NCBI GenBank assembly: GCA_963800975.1
Contig: CAWDDB010000021.1
Location: 414,758-478,757 of the forward strand
Origin: JALYGY01 sp963800975
GTDB taxonomy: Bacteria; Actinomycetota; Rubrobacteria; Rubrobacterales; Rubrobacteraceae
Length of the DNA: 64,000 nt
Reading direction: 5' to 3'
The notes under the pieces were generated by a model that saw nothing but the letters and a program-made list of their open reading frames with translations, was not told the DNA's origin and ran no database searches. Made by a program: the position numbers and the translations under genes. Below, in pieces: positions 7,918 to 16,746 of this stretch (the stretch's first letter is position 1; each line of letters begins with the position of its first letter).

Positions 7918-10218
7918 ATGGAGGTAGATCGAGGCCGGCTGACGGGTATAGATCTTACGGAGAACGCGGTAGCCGTTCTCAAAAAGCGCTACCTCAAAAA
8001 GAACGAGCAGGGCGAGGCCATCGAGGAGCCTATAGAGATGTTCCGCCGGGTGGCCGGCAACATCGCTGAGGGCGAGTTCCGCTTCAAGGATGGCGAAGAG
8101 GCGCAGGCGCTCTACGAGGAATCGGAGGAGAGGTTCCTCCAGTTGATGCTCTCGAGAAAGTTCATGCCCAACTCGCCAACGCTCATGAACGCGGGTAGGG
8201 AGCTGCAGCAGCTCTCTGCCTGTTTCGTGTTGCCCGTCGAGGATTCTATCGACGGCATCTACGACACGCTCAAGCACCAGGCCGTCATCCACAAGAGCGG
8301 GGGCGGCACCGGTTTCGGGTTCTCGCGTCTGCGTCCCAAGAACGACCTGGTCAAGAGCACGATGGGTGTCTCTTCCGGGCCTGTGTCGTTCATGGCGATC
8401 TACGACGCCTCGACGGACAAGATCAAGCAGGGTGGCACGCGCCGCGGGGCGAACATGGGGATCCTGCGCGTCGACCACCCGGACATCGACGAGTTCATAT
8501 CCTGCAAGAACGACAACGACCAGATCAACAACTTCAACATCTCGGTCGCGGTCACGGACGGCTTCATGGATGCCGTCGAGCGGGACGGGGACTTCGACCT
8601 GGTCAACCCGAGGGACGGCGAGATCGTTGAGACGGTGCGGGCGCGCGAGCTCTTCAGGAAGATCGTCGAGGGCGCGTGGCTCAACGGCGAGCCCGGCGTG
8701 GTGTTCATAGACAAGATCAACGACGACAACCCCACCCCGCAGTTCCCGATAGAGTCGACCAACCCGTGCTCGGAGGCGCACCTGCCGCCCTACGACTCGT
8801 GCAACCTCGGCTCGATCAACCTGGAGCGCTTCTACCTGGAGGACGCGGGCGAGGTGGACTGGGACGAGCTCAGGGAGACGGTCCACACCGCGGTCCGCTT
8901 CCTGGACAACGTCATCGAGATGAACAGCTACCCGCTGCCCGATATAGACGAGATGAGCCGGGGCAACAGGCGCATCGGCCTCGGCGTCATGGGCTTCGCC
9001 GACCTCCTGATCAAGCTGGGCATCACCTACGACTCCGAGGAGGGCCTCGCCTTCGCCGAGAAGGTCATGAAGTTCGTCGACGACGAGGCGTGGGAGGAGA
9101 GCCGGGCTCTCGCCCAGGAGCGCGGGGTCATGCCCCACTTCGAGGGCTCGCGCCACGAGAAGCGCGGCGACCGCGTGCGCAACGCGACCGTCACCACCAT
9201 CGCGCCTACCGGCACGATCTCGATGATCGCCGGTTGCTCCGGCGGCATAGAGCCGCTCTTCGCGGTCGCCTTCATGCGCCGTCAGGCCGACATGGAGCTG
9301 CCCGACGTCAACCCCGATTTCGTCAAGCTCGCCAGGGAGAAGGGCTTCTACTCCGAGGATTTGATGAAGAAGGTGGCCGAGCACGGCAGCGTGCGCGACA
9401 TCCCCGAGGTGCCAGAGGACGTGAGGCAAGTGTGGGTCACCTCGCACGACATCACCTCCGAGTGGCACGTCAAGATGCAGGCGGCCTTCCAGAAGTACAC
9501 CTCGATGGGGATCTCCAAGACCATAAATCTTCCCAACGAGGCGACGGTCGAGGACGTCGAGGACGCCTACCGCATGGCCTACTCGCTCGACTGCAAGGGC
9601 ATAGCGGTCTACCGCGACGGCAGCAGGGACGCGCAGGTTCTCAGCACGGGCAAGACGGAGAAGCCTGGCGAGATTCCGACCATGACGCCAGCTTCGCCCG
9701 AGGCCCCGACGGCCCCGCCGGTGAGCCCGCCGGAACAGGGACAGCAGTTCTCCTCGCTCGCCGAGGCGAGAAACGGCCGGCCCAAGACCCTGACCGGGGT
9801 AACGAAGAAGATCCGGACCGGCCACGGCTCGATGTACGTCACGATGAACGACGACGAGTTCGGCCCGCGGGAGTGCTTCGTGATCCTCGGCAAGCCGGGC
9901 GGGACGGCCGCGGCCTTCTCCGACGCCCTCGGGCGCATGATCACCATGGCCCTGACCCACGGCGCGGACCCGCAGGAGATCGTGCACCAGCTCCGCGGCA
10001 TCCAGGACGGGCACCCAGCGGGTGTCGGCCCGAGCGCCGTCCTCTCCGTTCCCGACGGCGTCGCCCGCGCGATGGCCGAGCATTACCTCGTCGGCGAGAG
10101 CCTGCCGGAGACCCGCGAGCTCCCGATCATCGGCGCCTGCCCCGACTGCGGCAGCGGCCTGACCCGCCAGGAGGGCTGCGTTGTTTGCCACTCCTGCGGG
10201 TATTCGAAGTGTAGCTGA
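7918..10218 (+). CDS. nrdJ: Adenosylcobalamin-dependent (class II) ribonucleotide reductase
   Basis: Reduces ribonucleotides to deoxyribonucleotides using AdoCbl to form the active-site thiyl radical. Recognisable blocks are NSPTLMNAG (about 85), SACFVLP (first redox Cys), GGGTGFGFSRLRP, NPCSEAHLP (thiyl Cys region) and LGVMGFADLL. The end carries a zinc-ribbon-like CPDCGSGL...CVVCHSCGYSKC. I chose ATG 7918, 6 bases after AGGAGG, over ATG 7912, which abuts it; this gives 766 residues. Preceded by nrdR in the same direction. No other RNR class is visible in the window. Confidence 0.96.
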   Translation: MEVDRGRLTGIDLTENAVAVLKKRYLKKNEQGEAIEEPIEMFRRVAGNIAEGEFRFKDGEEAQALYEESEERFLQLMLSRKFMPNSPTLMNAGRELQQLSACFVLPVEDSIDGIYDTLKHQAVIHKSGGGTGFGFSRLRPKNDLVKSTMGVSSGPVSFMAIYDASTDKIKQGGTRRGANMGILRVDHPDIDEFISCKNDNDQINNFNISVAVTDGFMDAVERDGDFDLVNPRDGEIVETVRARELFRKIVEGAWLNGEPGVVFIDKINDDNPTPQFPIESTNPCSEAHLPPYDSCNLGSINLERFYLEDAGEVDWDELRETVHTAVRFLDNVIEMNSYPLPDIDEMSRGNRRIGLGVMGFADLLIKLGITYDSEEGLAFAEKVMKFVDDEAWEESRALAQERGVMPHFEGSRHEKRGDRVRNATVTTIAPTGTISMIAGCSGGIEPLFAVAFMRRQADMELPDVNPDFVKLAREKGFYSEDLMKKVAEHGSVRDIPEVPEDVRQVWVTSHDITSEWHVKMQAAFQKYTSMGISKTINLPNEATVEDVEDAYRMAYSLDCKGIAVYRDGSRDAQVLSTGKTEKPGEIPTMTPASPEAPTAPPVSPPEQGQQFSSLAEARNGRPKTLTGVTKKIRTGHGSMYVTMNDDEFGPRECFVILGKPGGTAAAFSDALGRMITMALTHGADPQEIVHQLRGIQDGHPAGVGPSAVLSVPDGVARAMAEHYLVGESLPETRELPIIGACPDCGSGLTRQEGCVVCHSCGYSKCS

Positions 10219-10241
10219 GCGCCACAGAACAAGTGCGCTAT

Positions 10242-10265
10242 GGGGCGGGCCATCAGGTCCGCCCC
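10242..10265 (+). terminator. Rho-independent-type terminator after nrdJ
   Basis: GGGGCGG at 10242-10248 pairs with CCGCCCC at 10259-10265, followed by TTTGCT, 24 bases after the nrdJ stop. A G/C-rich stem with a short T run is a reasonable terminator. Confidence 0.65.
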
Positions 10266-10339
10266 TTTGCTCTGGCGCCGTCAGGGGCTGGCACGGAATC
10301 GGCTGTACGCTTCGGGTAACCGTAGGCCCTGCACCACGC

Positions 10340-10364
10340 AGAGACGCCTCGCCGGGGCGTCTCT
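10340..10364 (+). repeat. Palindromic repeat, GAGACGCC type, copy 1
   Basis: AGAGACGCC and GGCGTCTCT flank a 7-base loop. The same palindrome family occurs again at 43914-43936. Between convergent genes (nrdJ and a LysR gene), so it may also act as a terminator for the LysR gene. Short palindromes with this core are dispersed in many unrelated bacterial genomes. Confidence 0.6.
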
Positions 10365-10385
10365 ACGGAGGGCGCTTTGGCTGGA

Positions 10386-11333
10386 TCAAACGGTCGTTCG
10401 CCCGGACTCGCTGTAAGATCTGGGTAAAACATCGCGTGCGGTGTCCAGGAACGCCTTCAGGGCAGGCGAAGGCCATCGCTCCCCGTTCCAGACCATACGG
10501 GTCTCCACCAGAAAGGGCTCGACCCACCCGAGCTTGCGTAGGTTGCCCGCGGCGAGGTCCGCCTCGACCGCCACGGTCGGCAGCACCGAGACGCCCATGC
10601 CCGCGGCCACGCAGCGCTTGACGGCCTCTATGCTCTGGAACTCGAGCTTCTCCTGCGGCACGACGCCGGCCGCCGAGAGGTGACGCTCGAACTGGCCCCG
10701 GTAGGCGCAGCCGGAACTCGGCGCCTCGGGTAGCAACACGGTCTCCCCGGAGAGGTCCAGGGGCGTCACGAGGTCGGACGACGCCAGGGCGTGCGAGGGG
10801 GGCGAGATCACGGTCACGTCTTCCTCGATCATGGTCTCCACCGAGAGGTTTCCGGCCTCGATGGGCTCGTCGAGCACGAACGCGACGTGTACCCTGCCGT
10901 CCTCGACCGCGTCGCGCGTCTCTCCGAGAAGCTTGCCTATCGCGCTGGGGCGCACCGACATCCTGACCATCGGGTGACGGTCGTGAAAGAGAGCCAGCAG
11001 CCCGGGCAGCCTGTAGGTGAGCAGCGTCTCCGGGGCGCTCACCGTCAGGGAACCGGTTATCTCCCCGGCTCCTACTCCTGCGTCCGTGACCGCTTCCCGC
11101 GCCTCATCGGCCAGGGAGAGCAACCTGCCTGAATAGGAGAAAAGCACCTCCCCCGCGTCGGTGAGGGAGATCCTGCGCCCCAGACGGTCGAAGAGCGGCA
11201 ACCCGAGCTCTCGCTCCAGGACGCCCACCTGCGCGCTCACGCTCGACTGCACGTAACCGAGCCTCGCCGCCGCGCGGCTGAAGGAGAGCTCCTCGGCTAC
11301 CGCCCTGAACGTCTCGACCTGCCTGAGCTCCAC
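10386..11333 (-). CDS. LysR-family transcriptional regulator
   Basis: DNA-binding regulator of 315 residues. The N-terminal winged helix (about 1-60) is the classical MELRQVETFRAVAEELSFSR...AARLGYVQSSVSAQVGVLE. The effector domain follows from about 90, with ETLLTYRLPGLLALFHDRHP and the later GMGVSVLPTVAVE strand. Divergent to an MFS transporter gene, a common layout in which LysR controls export or import of its own effector. A 21-base inverted repeat lies just before its start and may be its operator. Confidence 0.93.
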   Translation of the reverse strand: MELRQVETFRAVAEELSFSRAAARLGYVQSSVSAQVGVLERELGLPLFDRLGRRISLTDAGEVLFSYSGRLLSLADEAREAVTDAGVGAGEITGSLTVSAPETLLTYRLPGLLALFHDRHPMVRMSVRPSAIGKLLGETRDAVEDGRVHVAFVLDEPIEAGNLSVETMIEEDVTVISPPSHALASSDLVTPLDLSGETVLLPEAPSSGCAYRGQFERHLSAAGVVPQEKLEFQSIEAVKRCVAAGMGVSVLPTVAVEADLAAGNLRKLGWVEPFLVETRMVWNGERWPSPALKAFLDTARDVLPRSYSESGRTTV

Positions 11334-11351
11334 GCTTCCCTCCCAAACTCG

Positions 11352-11372
11352 TCTATCGTATATGACGATAGA
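11352..11372. promoter_or_regulatory. Inverted repeat, probable LysR operator
   Basis: Perfect 7-base arms TCTATCG and CGATAGA with a 7-base A/T-rich spacer, ending 19 bases before the LysR start codon. It contains the T-N11-A type arrangement favoured by LysR regulators. It is followed by an A/T-rich stretch (11373-11400) suited to the divergent promoters of the LysR and MFS genes. Confidence 0.6.
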
Positions 11373-11514
11373 TAGTATCTTAAATTTTCGTTAGACACGA
11401 TAACACTGCCAGTCTACGATCAGTACGGATCGAAGGTCAACCAGGAAGCAGAGGGCCCATGAAGCTGCGCCACGTCCGATTCGAACGCAACGAAGCTGGG
11501 GGAGGGTGGCGAGC

Positions 11515-12750
11515 GTGAGGGGTGGGTTCGGTACCCCAGCGGTGGTCGCGCTGTTGCTAGGAACTTTGGGTGTCTCGATGGCCTTCGGGATGCTGTTGTT
11601 GCTGCCTCTGTACGTGCAGGAGCTTGGCGGCGACGAGGCCAACTTCGGCGCGATACTCTCGGCCGGAGCCATTCCGGCCGTCCTGTGTATTGGTGTCTTG
11701 ATCCGCTACCCGGATGTGCTTAGGCCGCACGTGGTCGTGGCGATCGCTATCGTCGTCTACGCCGCGGGGGCTGCGGGTGTGGCGTCTACGACGGGAGGGT
11801 GGATGCCCCTTCTTGGTTTCGGCGTATTGCTAGGAACCGCCTGGGCCGTGGTATACACCGCGACGCCGATGGCCATGAGCGCGATGGTAACCGACGAGGG
11901 CAGGGCGACCTACTTCGGCTACCTGACCGGTACCCAGCAGATCGGCATCGGCGTCGGACCCGTAGTCGCCCGCATCCTGGTCGAGACAGCCCTGGGCTTT
12001 CGCGGCACGTTCCTGGCAGCCGGCGCTCTTTGCCTGGTCGCGGTGATCCTTACGATGGCGGTAGGTATTCTCAGGCCGGCCGCGCGGGAGGTGTCCGATG
12101 TCAGGTCGCGAGCCCAGAGAAATGTCGGAGATCCGGGGACGCCACCGCCGTTCGGTGCGGCCGTGCGCAGGATACTGGGGTCGGAGGCGGCCTTCTCGCT
12201 CGTGATGATCCTGCTCTTCGCCTGCCTGTTCACGTCCATGACGAGCTTCCAGACCACGTTCGCGCGTGCCCAGGACCTCGACTACTCCGTCTACTACTTG
12301 GCGTACACCGCAGCGGTTATCTTCTCCCGCTTCGTGGTGTCGGGGATGACCTCCCGCTTCGACACGCGGCTCGTAATCGCCGCGGCGGTCAGCGTTATGG
12401 CGCTCGCGGTAGCTTCATTCCTACTGGTCGGCTCGAACGCCCTGATCTACGGTTCGGCATCAGCCTTGCTGGGCCTCGGTTACGGTCTAGCGCTGCCGAG
12501 CGTGCAGGCGCAGGCGGTAAACGTCACGGAAGAGGCGCTGCGGCCGCGGGTGCTGCCGATCGCGGGTTTGATCTTCCAGGCAGCTATCCTGGGTTTCCCC
12601 CTTTTGGCGGGTTGGATCATAGCCGGCTTCGGGTACGGGGTACTCTTCGCGCTCCTCGTCTCATTCGCGCTGCTGCAGGCAACGATAGGATGGTGGAGGT
12701 TCGCGGCGTCCAGCAAGAGGGGGCAGGCTACCAAATTTTCGTCGACATAG
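11515..12750 (+). CDS. MFS transporter
   Basis: Integral membrane transporter of about 411 residues with roughly twelve hydrophobic segments, for example VVALLLGTLGVSMAFGMLLL at the N-terminus and VLCIGVLIRYP. The MFS motif positions (loop 2-3, and the ISGM/SRFDTRL loop 8-9) are degenerate, so substrate and direction cannot be read. GTG 11515 is 9 bases after GGAGG; GTG 11506 directly abuts it and is less likely. Probably regulated by the divergent LysR protein. Confidence 0.85.
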   Translation: MRGGFGTPAVVALLLGTLGVSMAFGMLLLLPLYVQELGGDEANFGAILSAGAIPAVLCIGVLIRYPDVLRPHVVVAIAIVVYAAGAAGVASTTGGWMPLLGFGVLLGTAWAVVYTATPMAMSAMVTDEGRATYFGYLTGTQQIGIGVGPVVARILVETALGFRGTFLAAGALCLVAVILTMAVGILRPAAREVSDVRSRAQRNVGDPGTPPPFGAAVRRILGSEAAFSLVMILLFACLFTSMTSFQTTFARAQDLDYSVYYLAYTAAVIFSRFVVSGMTSRFDTRLVIAAAVSVMALAVASFLLVGSNALIYGSASALLGLGYGLALPSVQAQAVNVTEEALRPRVLPIAGLIFQAAILGFPLLAGWIIAGFGYGVLFALLVSFALLQATIGWWRFAASSKRGQATKFSST

Positions 12751-12792
12751 CCTTCCGGTCGGACCCCAGGGGTACGGCGCGCGTGGCCAGAG

Positions 12793-13734
12793 CTAGCTCC
12801 GGTCCTCGCCTGGTTCGCGATCCAGCGTCTGATCCGCGAAGGAAACAGGGTCTTCGGAGGGCTCTATGTGGATGAAGAAGGTGCTGTTGCCCTGCAGCGC
12901 CTCGGCGAGGTTCTTCTCTATGTCCTCGGAAAGATCGTGGCCCCGCTGCACCGACCACCTGCCCGGCACGAGGACGTGCATCGAGACGAAACGGCGTGGA
13001 CCAGCGGCCCGCGTGCGCAGGGCGTGGAACCGGATGCCTTCCTCTTCGTAGCGGGAAAGAACCCTGGTGATGGTCTCCTGATCCTCGGGCGGCAGGACGC
13101 GGTCGAGCAGGCCCTGGGCAGTGTCGCGCAGCAGGCGCACCCCCGTCCACAGGATGTTCGCGGCCACGAGAAGTCCGATCAGGGGGTCGAGCACGAGCCA
13201 CCCGGTGAGCTGCACCATCACGATCCCGACCACCACCCCGATCGAGGTCCAGACGTCCGTAAGCAGGTGCTGCGCGTCGGCCCGCAGCGTGATAGAGCGC
13301 AGCCTCTGGCCAGCGCTCATGAGGACGAGGGCCACGCCACCGTTGAGCGCCGCCGCCACGAGCGTAACGGAGAGCCCGAGCCCGACGTTCTGCAGCGGTT
13401 GCGGCTCCATCAGCCGGTCCCAGGCCGTCACCCCGATCCAGCCAGCAGCCAGCAGGATCAGGGCGCTCTCCAACCCACTCGAGAAGTACTCGGCCTTTTC
13501 GTGCCCGAAGGCGTGATCCTCGTCCGGCGGACGCGCCGCGTACAGCAGCGCCCACAGGGCCGCAACCGCCGCCACCAGGTTGACCACCGACTCGGCCGCG
13601 TCCGAGAACAGGCCGACAGAGCCCGTGAGAAGGTAGGCCCCGAACTTGAGCCCAATGGTCAACACCGCGGCCGCGATGGAGAGCACGGCGTACCGGCGGG
13701 CGGTCCCGGCGAGTCCTGTTCCCTCTTTGGTCAT
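12793..13734 (-). CDS. Cation diffusion facilitator (CDF) transporter
   Basis: Metal/proton antiporter of about 313 residues exporting Zn, Fe, Co or similar divalent cations. TM segments start at YAVLSIAAAVLTIGLKFGAY. The metal-site region GLFSDAAESVVNLVAA, the loop FGHEKAEYFSS and the TM5 motif ADAQHLLTDVWTS (H-x3-D) are visible. A cytosolic C-terminal domain follows from about residue 220. ATG 13734 with GAGGGG upstream fits the family start; the 52 extra residues of a longer reading do not. A 27-base inverted repeat lies about 170 bases upstream. Confidence 0.9.
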   Translation of the reverse strand: MTKEGTGLAGTARRYAVLSIAAAVLTIGLKFGAYLLTGSVGLFSDAAESVVNLVAAVAALWALLYAARPPDEDHAFGHEKAEYFSSGLESALILLAAGWIGVTAWDRLMEPQPLQNVGLGLSVTLVAAALNGGVALVLMSAGQRLRSITLRADAQHLLTDVWTSIGVVVGIVMVQLTGWLVLDPLIGLLVAANILWTGVRLLRDTAQGLLDRVLPPEDQETITRVLSRYEEEGIRFHALRTRAAGPRRFVSMHVLVPGRWSVQRGHDLSEDIEKNLAEALQGNSTFFIHIEPSEDPVSFADQTLDREPGEDRS

Positions 13735-13904
13735 GTGCCCCTCGTACCCACCGGAAACCTCTGACCACCAATCGTCGATCGCTAACCAAGTCCCCGACCG
13801 AACCCACCAGCGAGACCAACGCCGGGCGGCGCCAAAGTATATACCCCGTTGCATCCCGCGCCGTCGCGCAACGTCGTATCCGGCACGCACCCAGCCGCAC
13901 TTTC

Positions 13905-13931
13905 GTATAACCTTAAACTCAAAGGTTATAC
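13905..13931. promoter_or_regulatory. Long perfect inverted repeat upstream of CDF gene
   Basis: Ten-base perfect arms GTATAACCTT and AAGGTTATAC with a 7-base spacer, in an A/T-rich block between the CDF gene and tRNA-Ser. The dyad with CCTT/AAGG inner ends is like metal-sensor operators (MerR family), but no such regulator is nearby. A half-site GTATAACC recurs at 14081. It may control the CDF gene or the tRNA. The rest of 13735-14178 has no gene that I can support. Confidence 0.5.
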
Positions 13932-14178
13932 AAGAGGCAGGCGCGCCGTGATCCCAACGTGCAGGTCCTTCCAGGCGATTCTCCCTGAAAACGCCTTAGA
14001 TATCGGCTTTTCTCTCGTTTCGGGGTCTGACTCGGGGTGCCGGCAAAGGCGCGGCGCCGGGTCCACACAAGACAAAACGTATAACCGTAGTAAACACGTT
14101 TAATCATATGCAGATGCTCTTGCGGCGTGTTGTGGGGGGTGGTTGAAGGGTGAGGGGGGAGTAGATACACTCAGCGGC

Positions 14179-14268
14179 GGAGAGGTGGCAGAGTGGTTGA
14201 ATGCGGCGGTCTCGAAAACCGTTACGTCGGTAATCCCGGCGTCGGGGGTTCGAATCCCCCCCTCTCCG
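14179..14268 (+). tRNA. tRNA-Ser(CGA)
   Basis: Class II tRNA of 90 bases with the long variable arm typical of serine. Acceptor arms GGAGAGG and CCTCTCC pair fully, with discriminator G. The anticodon loop reads CTCGAAA, giving anticodon CGA for UCG codons. T-arm GGGGG-TTCGAAT-CCCCC is perfect. No CCA is encoded. Followed by a repeat-rich stretch. Confidence 0.97.
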
Positions 14269-14276
14269 CTTGGTAG

Positions 14277-14470
14277 CACGGCGCCGATGGCGCCTTGTCA
14301 GCACGCGTCGGGTCAGTTTCGCAGACCCTCGCTCTCAGTACGCTTCGGCAGGCTTCGCCAGCCTCGCTTTCAGCAAAGGGCTTCTACCTGAGCCGATAAG
14401 CTGACAAGCGGAGGCGTTAGCCGGAGCGTGCTGACAAGCCTCCGAAGGAGGCGTGCTGCGCGGCGCCACG
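14277..14470. repeat. Repeat element after tRNA-Ser
   Basis: Imperfect inverted-repeat element. Thirteen-base perfect arms CTTGTCAGCACGC (14294-14306) and GCGTGCTGACAAG (14426-14438) lie inside further GGCGCC copies at both ends. Internal sub-repeats include CTGACAAG at 14401 and 14431 and two CCTCGCT-type units. Related copies occur next to tRNA-Glu near 54690 and 54860. Its role is unknown: a REP/BIME-like element or a relic of an insertion at a tRNA. Confidence 0.65.
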
Positions 14471-14527
14471 GGCGACGCGCTATCCTGGCTGTATGGTCCG
14501 AGTCTATTTGTGGGTGGCGAGCTAGGC

Positions 14528-15733
14528 GTGGGCGGGATTCGATGGTCGGACGTCTGGAACGCGGTTCTGGTCACGGCTGCCGTCTGGGTCCTGGCCTACG
14601 CGCTGTGGCTGGACGTGCGGTTTATGGGTGGGATCCTTGGGAGGATCTCGACCGAGGCCATGGACGTGCACGGGGACTTCGACACCTTCTGGCGGTCGGC
14701 GAGGGCGTTCTGGGAGGGCAGCGACGTCTACGCCACGGGCGCGGAGCTGGAGAACCTCAACCCGCCTTTCTGGGTGTTGCTGATCTCACCGCTTGGGCTC
14801 CTCGAGCCACTCGTCGCGTACCGGTTTTTCGTCCTGATCTCGCTGTCTGTGACGGCCGGGTACCTGGCCTGGGTGGCCGACGAGCTGCGGCTGCGCCCGG
14901 CGTGGGCGGTGCTGGGCGGCGTGATGTTGGTGCTCTCGTCGCCCCTGCTCTCGACGCTGGCTCTCGGCCAGATCTACCCGTTCCTCGCCCTTGGGCTCGT
15001 GGTGGCCTGGGTGGCGGACAGGCGCGGAAAATACGTGGTCTCGGGCGTAGCTCTCGGGCTGGTTGCGGCGTTGAAGCCCTCGCTCCTACCCTTGCTGCTG
15101 TGGCCGCTCGTGCGGCGGCGCTGGGGGGCGGCCGTGGCTGCGGTGATCTCGGGCGCCGTGGCGACCCTGGTCGGGGCAGTGGTGGTCGGGTTCGGGGCGA
15201 CGCTGGACTGGCTGCGGCTGCTCTCGGGTTCGTCCGCGAGCCCCTACTGGGACAACGCCTCCCTTCCGTCGGCTGCGACCCGGCTGTTCACCGACAACCC
15301 GTACGCCGAGCACGTCGCGACGCTGGGGTGGACGATCCCGGTAGCCTACGCCCTCGGGATAGCGGTCGTAGCCTTCACCGCCGCGAGGGCGAGGTGGGGC
15401 GCCGAAGCCGGGCTCTGGGCGCTCGTCGCGGCCTCTCTGCTGGCCTCGCCCATCGCCTGGCACAACTACCTCGTGCTGCTCGGGCCCGGCATCCTGATCC
15501 TGCTCTCGCAAGGGCGGGCGCCGGTGGCGTTCCTGCTCCTCGCCCTGCAGGCTATCCCGGGGCAGTGGCCCCTGCTCTGGAACCAGCAGCAGACTGTGGT
15601 GGCGTCGCTGGCGCTGACGCTCTACCTCTACATCCTCCTCGTCCACTGGCTCGCTCTGCTTCCGGAAGGCAAGAAGAGCCCTTCGGGCGGCGCGCGGACC
15701 GCGCTGCAGGCCGGCGATGGGGCAGGCGGGTAG
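14528..15733 (+). CDS. Glycosyltransferase family 87 (DUF2029) membrane protein
   Basis: Polytopic membrane glycosyltransferase of about 401 residues, related to mycobacterial polyprenyl-phosphomannose-dependent mannosyltransferases. The family pattern is clear: the acidic HGDFDTFWRSARAFWEGSDVY segment with a following NLNPPFWVLLISPLGLL, and then about ten hydrophobic helices. The start is uncertain. An upstream GTG at 14453 lies inside the repeat element, so GTG 14510 or 14528 is more likely; GGTGG precedes 14528. The exact glycan is unknown. The next gene is a separate Rieske protein. Confidence 0.8.
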   Translation: MGGIRWSDVWNAVLVTAAVWVLAYALWLDVRFMGGILGRISTEAMDVHGDFDTFWRSARAFWEGSDVYATGAELENLNPPFWVLLISPLGLLEPLVAYRFFVLISLSVTAGYLAWVADELRLRPAWAVLGGVMLVLSSPLLSTLALGQIYPFLALGLVVAWVADRRGKYVVSGVALGLVAALKPSLLPLLLWPLVRRRWGAAVAAVISGAVATLVGAVVVGFGATLDWLRLLSGSSASPYWDNASLPSAATRLFTDNPYAEHVATLGWTIPVAYALGIAVVAFTAARARWGAEAGLWALVAASLLASPIAWHNYLVLLGPGILILLSQGRAPVAFLLLALQAIPGQWPLLWNQQQTVVASLALTLYLYILLVHWLALLPEGKKSPSGGARTALQAGDGAGG

Positions 15734-15804
15734 CGAGGACCCGGTCCGAATGGTGCGACACCGGTTCGGGTATAGGTGCGCTACGCGACAGAGAGGCGGG
15801 ACAA

Positions 15805-16701
15805 ATGGCGCAGACGCTCATGCAGCGCGTGGTCGAGGCTTTGCCGATCCTGGACAGGATCGCCGACGACGTCCAGCCCAGGGTGCAGGAGGCGGTCGAC
15901 GCGGGCGGCACGACGACACGCAACGTGCTCGACGGCGTCTGGTTGGAGGCGCCGCTGCACCCCGTCCTCACGGACGTCCCCGTCGGCGCGTGGACCGCGG
16001 CGCTAATCTTCGACGGCGCCGACGCGGCCACCGGAAAAAGGCCCATCAGGCACGCCGCAGACGCCTCGCTCGTGCTGGGAACGCTCGGGGCGTTCGGGGC
16101 GGCGTTGACCGGGCTCTCCGACTGGCGGTACCTTAGCGGCGGGTCGAGACGGATGGGGGTGGCGCACGGGCTTCTGAACACGGTAGGGCTCGCCCTGAGC
16201 ATCGCCTCGATCTTCCTGCGGGCGAGGGGCCGCAGGAACGCCGGTCGCCTGGTTTTCCTGGCCGGGTACTCGATAAGCGGCATGGCGGCCCACCTCGGCG
16301 GGGAGCTCTCCTACCACTACGGCCTGCGCGTCGACAGGAACGTCTTCGAAGAGACCGGTCCCGACGGGTTTACCCCCGTTCTGGGTGAGGAAGAGTTGCC
16401 AGAGTCAGGCATGCGCCGGGTGGAGGTCGAGGGGGTGGGGATCCTGCTCAGCCGCTCATCGAGCGGCGAGGTCTGCGCCATCGCCGCCACCTGCAACCAC
16501 TTCAGCGGCCCGCTGGAAGAAGGCGACCGCGAGGGGGACACCGTGGTGTGCCCCTTGCACGGTTCGCGCTTCGAGCTTTGCGGCGGCGCGGTCATCGACG
16601 GCCCGGCCATCTTCCCCCAATCCCGGTACGAGACCAGGGTGCGAGGCGGCAGGATCGAGGTAAAGGCCGCCGAGGAGAACATCCAGAACAACGTCAGGTA
16701 G
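15805..16701 (+). CDS. Membrane-anchored Rieske 2Fe-2S protein (DUF2231 plus Rieske)
   Basis: Protein of 298 residues in two parts. The first (about 30-165) is a DUF2231 membrane domain with about four helices and the family start LHPVLTDVPVGAWTAALIFD. The second (about 205-290) is a Rieske domain with the ligand motifs CNH and CPLH spaced 18 apart (CNHFSGPLEEGDREG then CPLHGSRF). It looks like a membrane-bound ferredoxin, presumably passing electrons to a partner that is not obvious here. ATG with GAGAGGCGGG upstream fixes the start. Confidence 0.88.
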   Translation: MAQTLMQRVVEALPILDRIADDVQPRVQEAVDAGGTTTRNVLDGVWLEAPLHPVLTDVPVGAWTAALIFDGADAATGKRPIRHAADASLVLGTLGAFGAALTGLSDWRYLSGGSRRMGVAHGLLNTVGLALSIASIFLRARGRRNAGRLVFLAGYSISGMAAHLGGELSYHYGLRVDRNVFEETGPDGFTPVLGEEELPESGMRRVEVEGVGILLSRSSSGEVCAIAATCNHFSGPLEEGDREGDTVVCPLHGSRFELCGGAVIDGPAIFPQSRYETRVRGGRIEVKAAEENIQNNVR

Positions 16702-16746
16702 GTTCCGGCTTTCGGCGGGAGAAAAAGGCTGACAGCCGGAGAAACG

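Noticed and set aside
7666..10191. 841-codon open frame on the strand opposite nrdJ
   Set aside because: Its translation is Arg/His/Leu-rich with no family pattern, while the forward strand encodes full nrdJ. Long antisense frames are common in G/C-rich genes.
12728..13900. 390-codon frame overlapping the CDF gene on the same strand
   Set aside because: Shifted frame with low-complexity Arg/Gly content; the CDF motifs are in the other frame.
14179..14530. Integrated element or IS at tRNA-Ser
   Set aside because: No integrase or transposase, and no duplicated tRNA 3' end was found; only the repeat element remains.
15805..16701. Rieske protein as the oxygenase partner of the amine operon
   Set aside because: It is 12 kb away, membrane-anchored and lacks an oxygenase catalytic domain.
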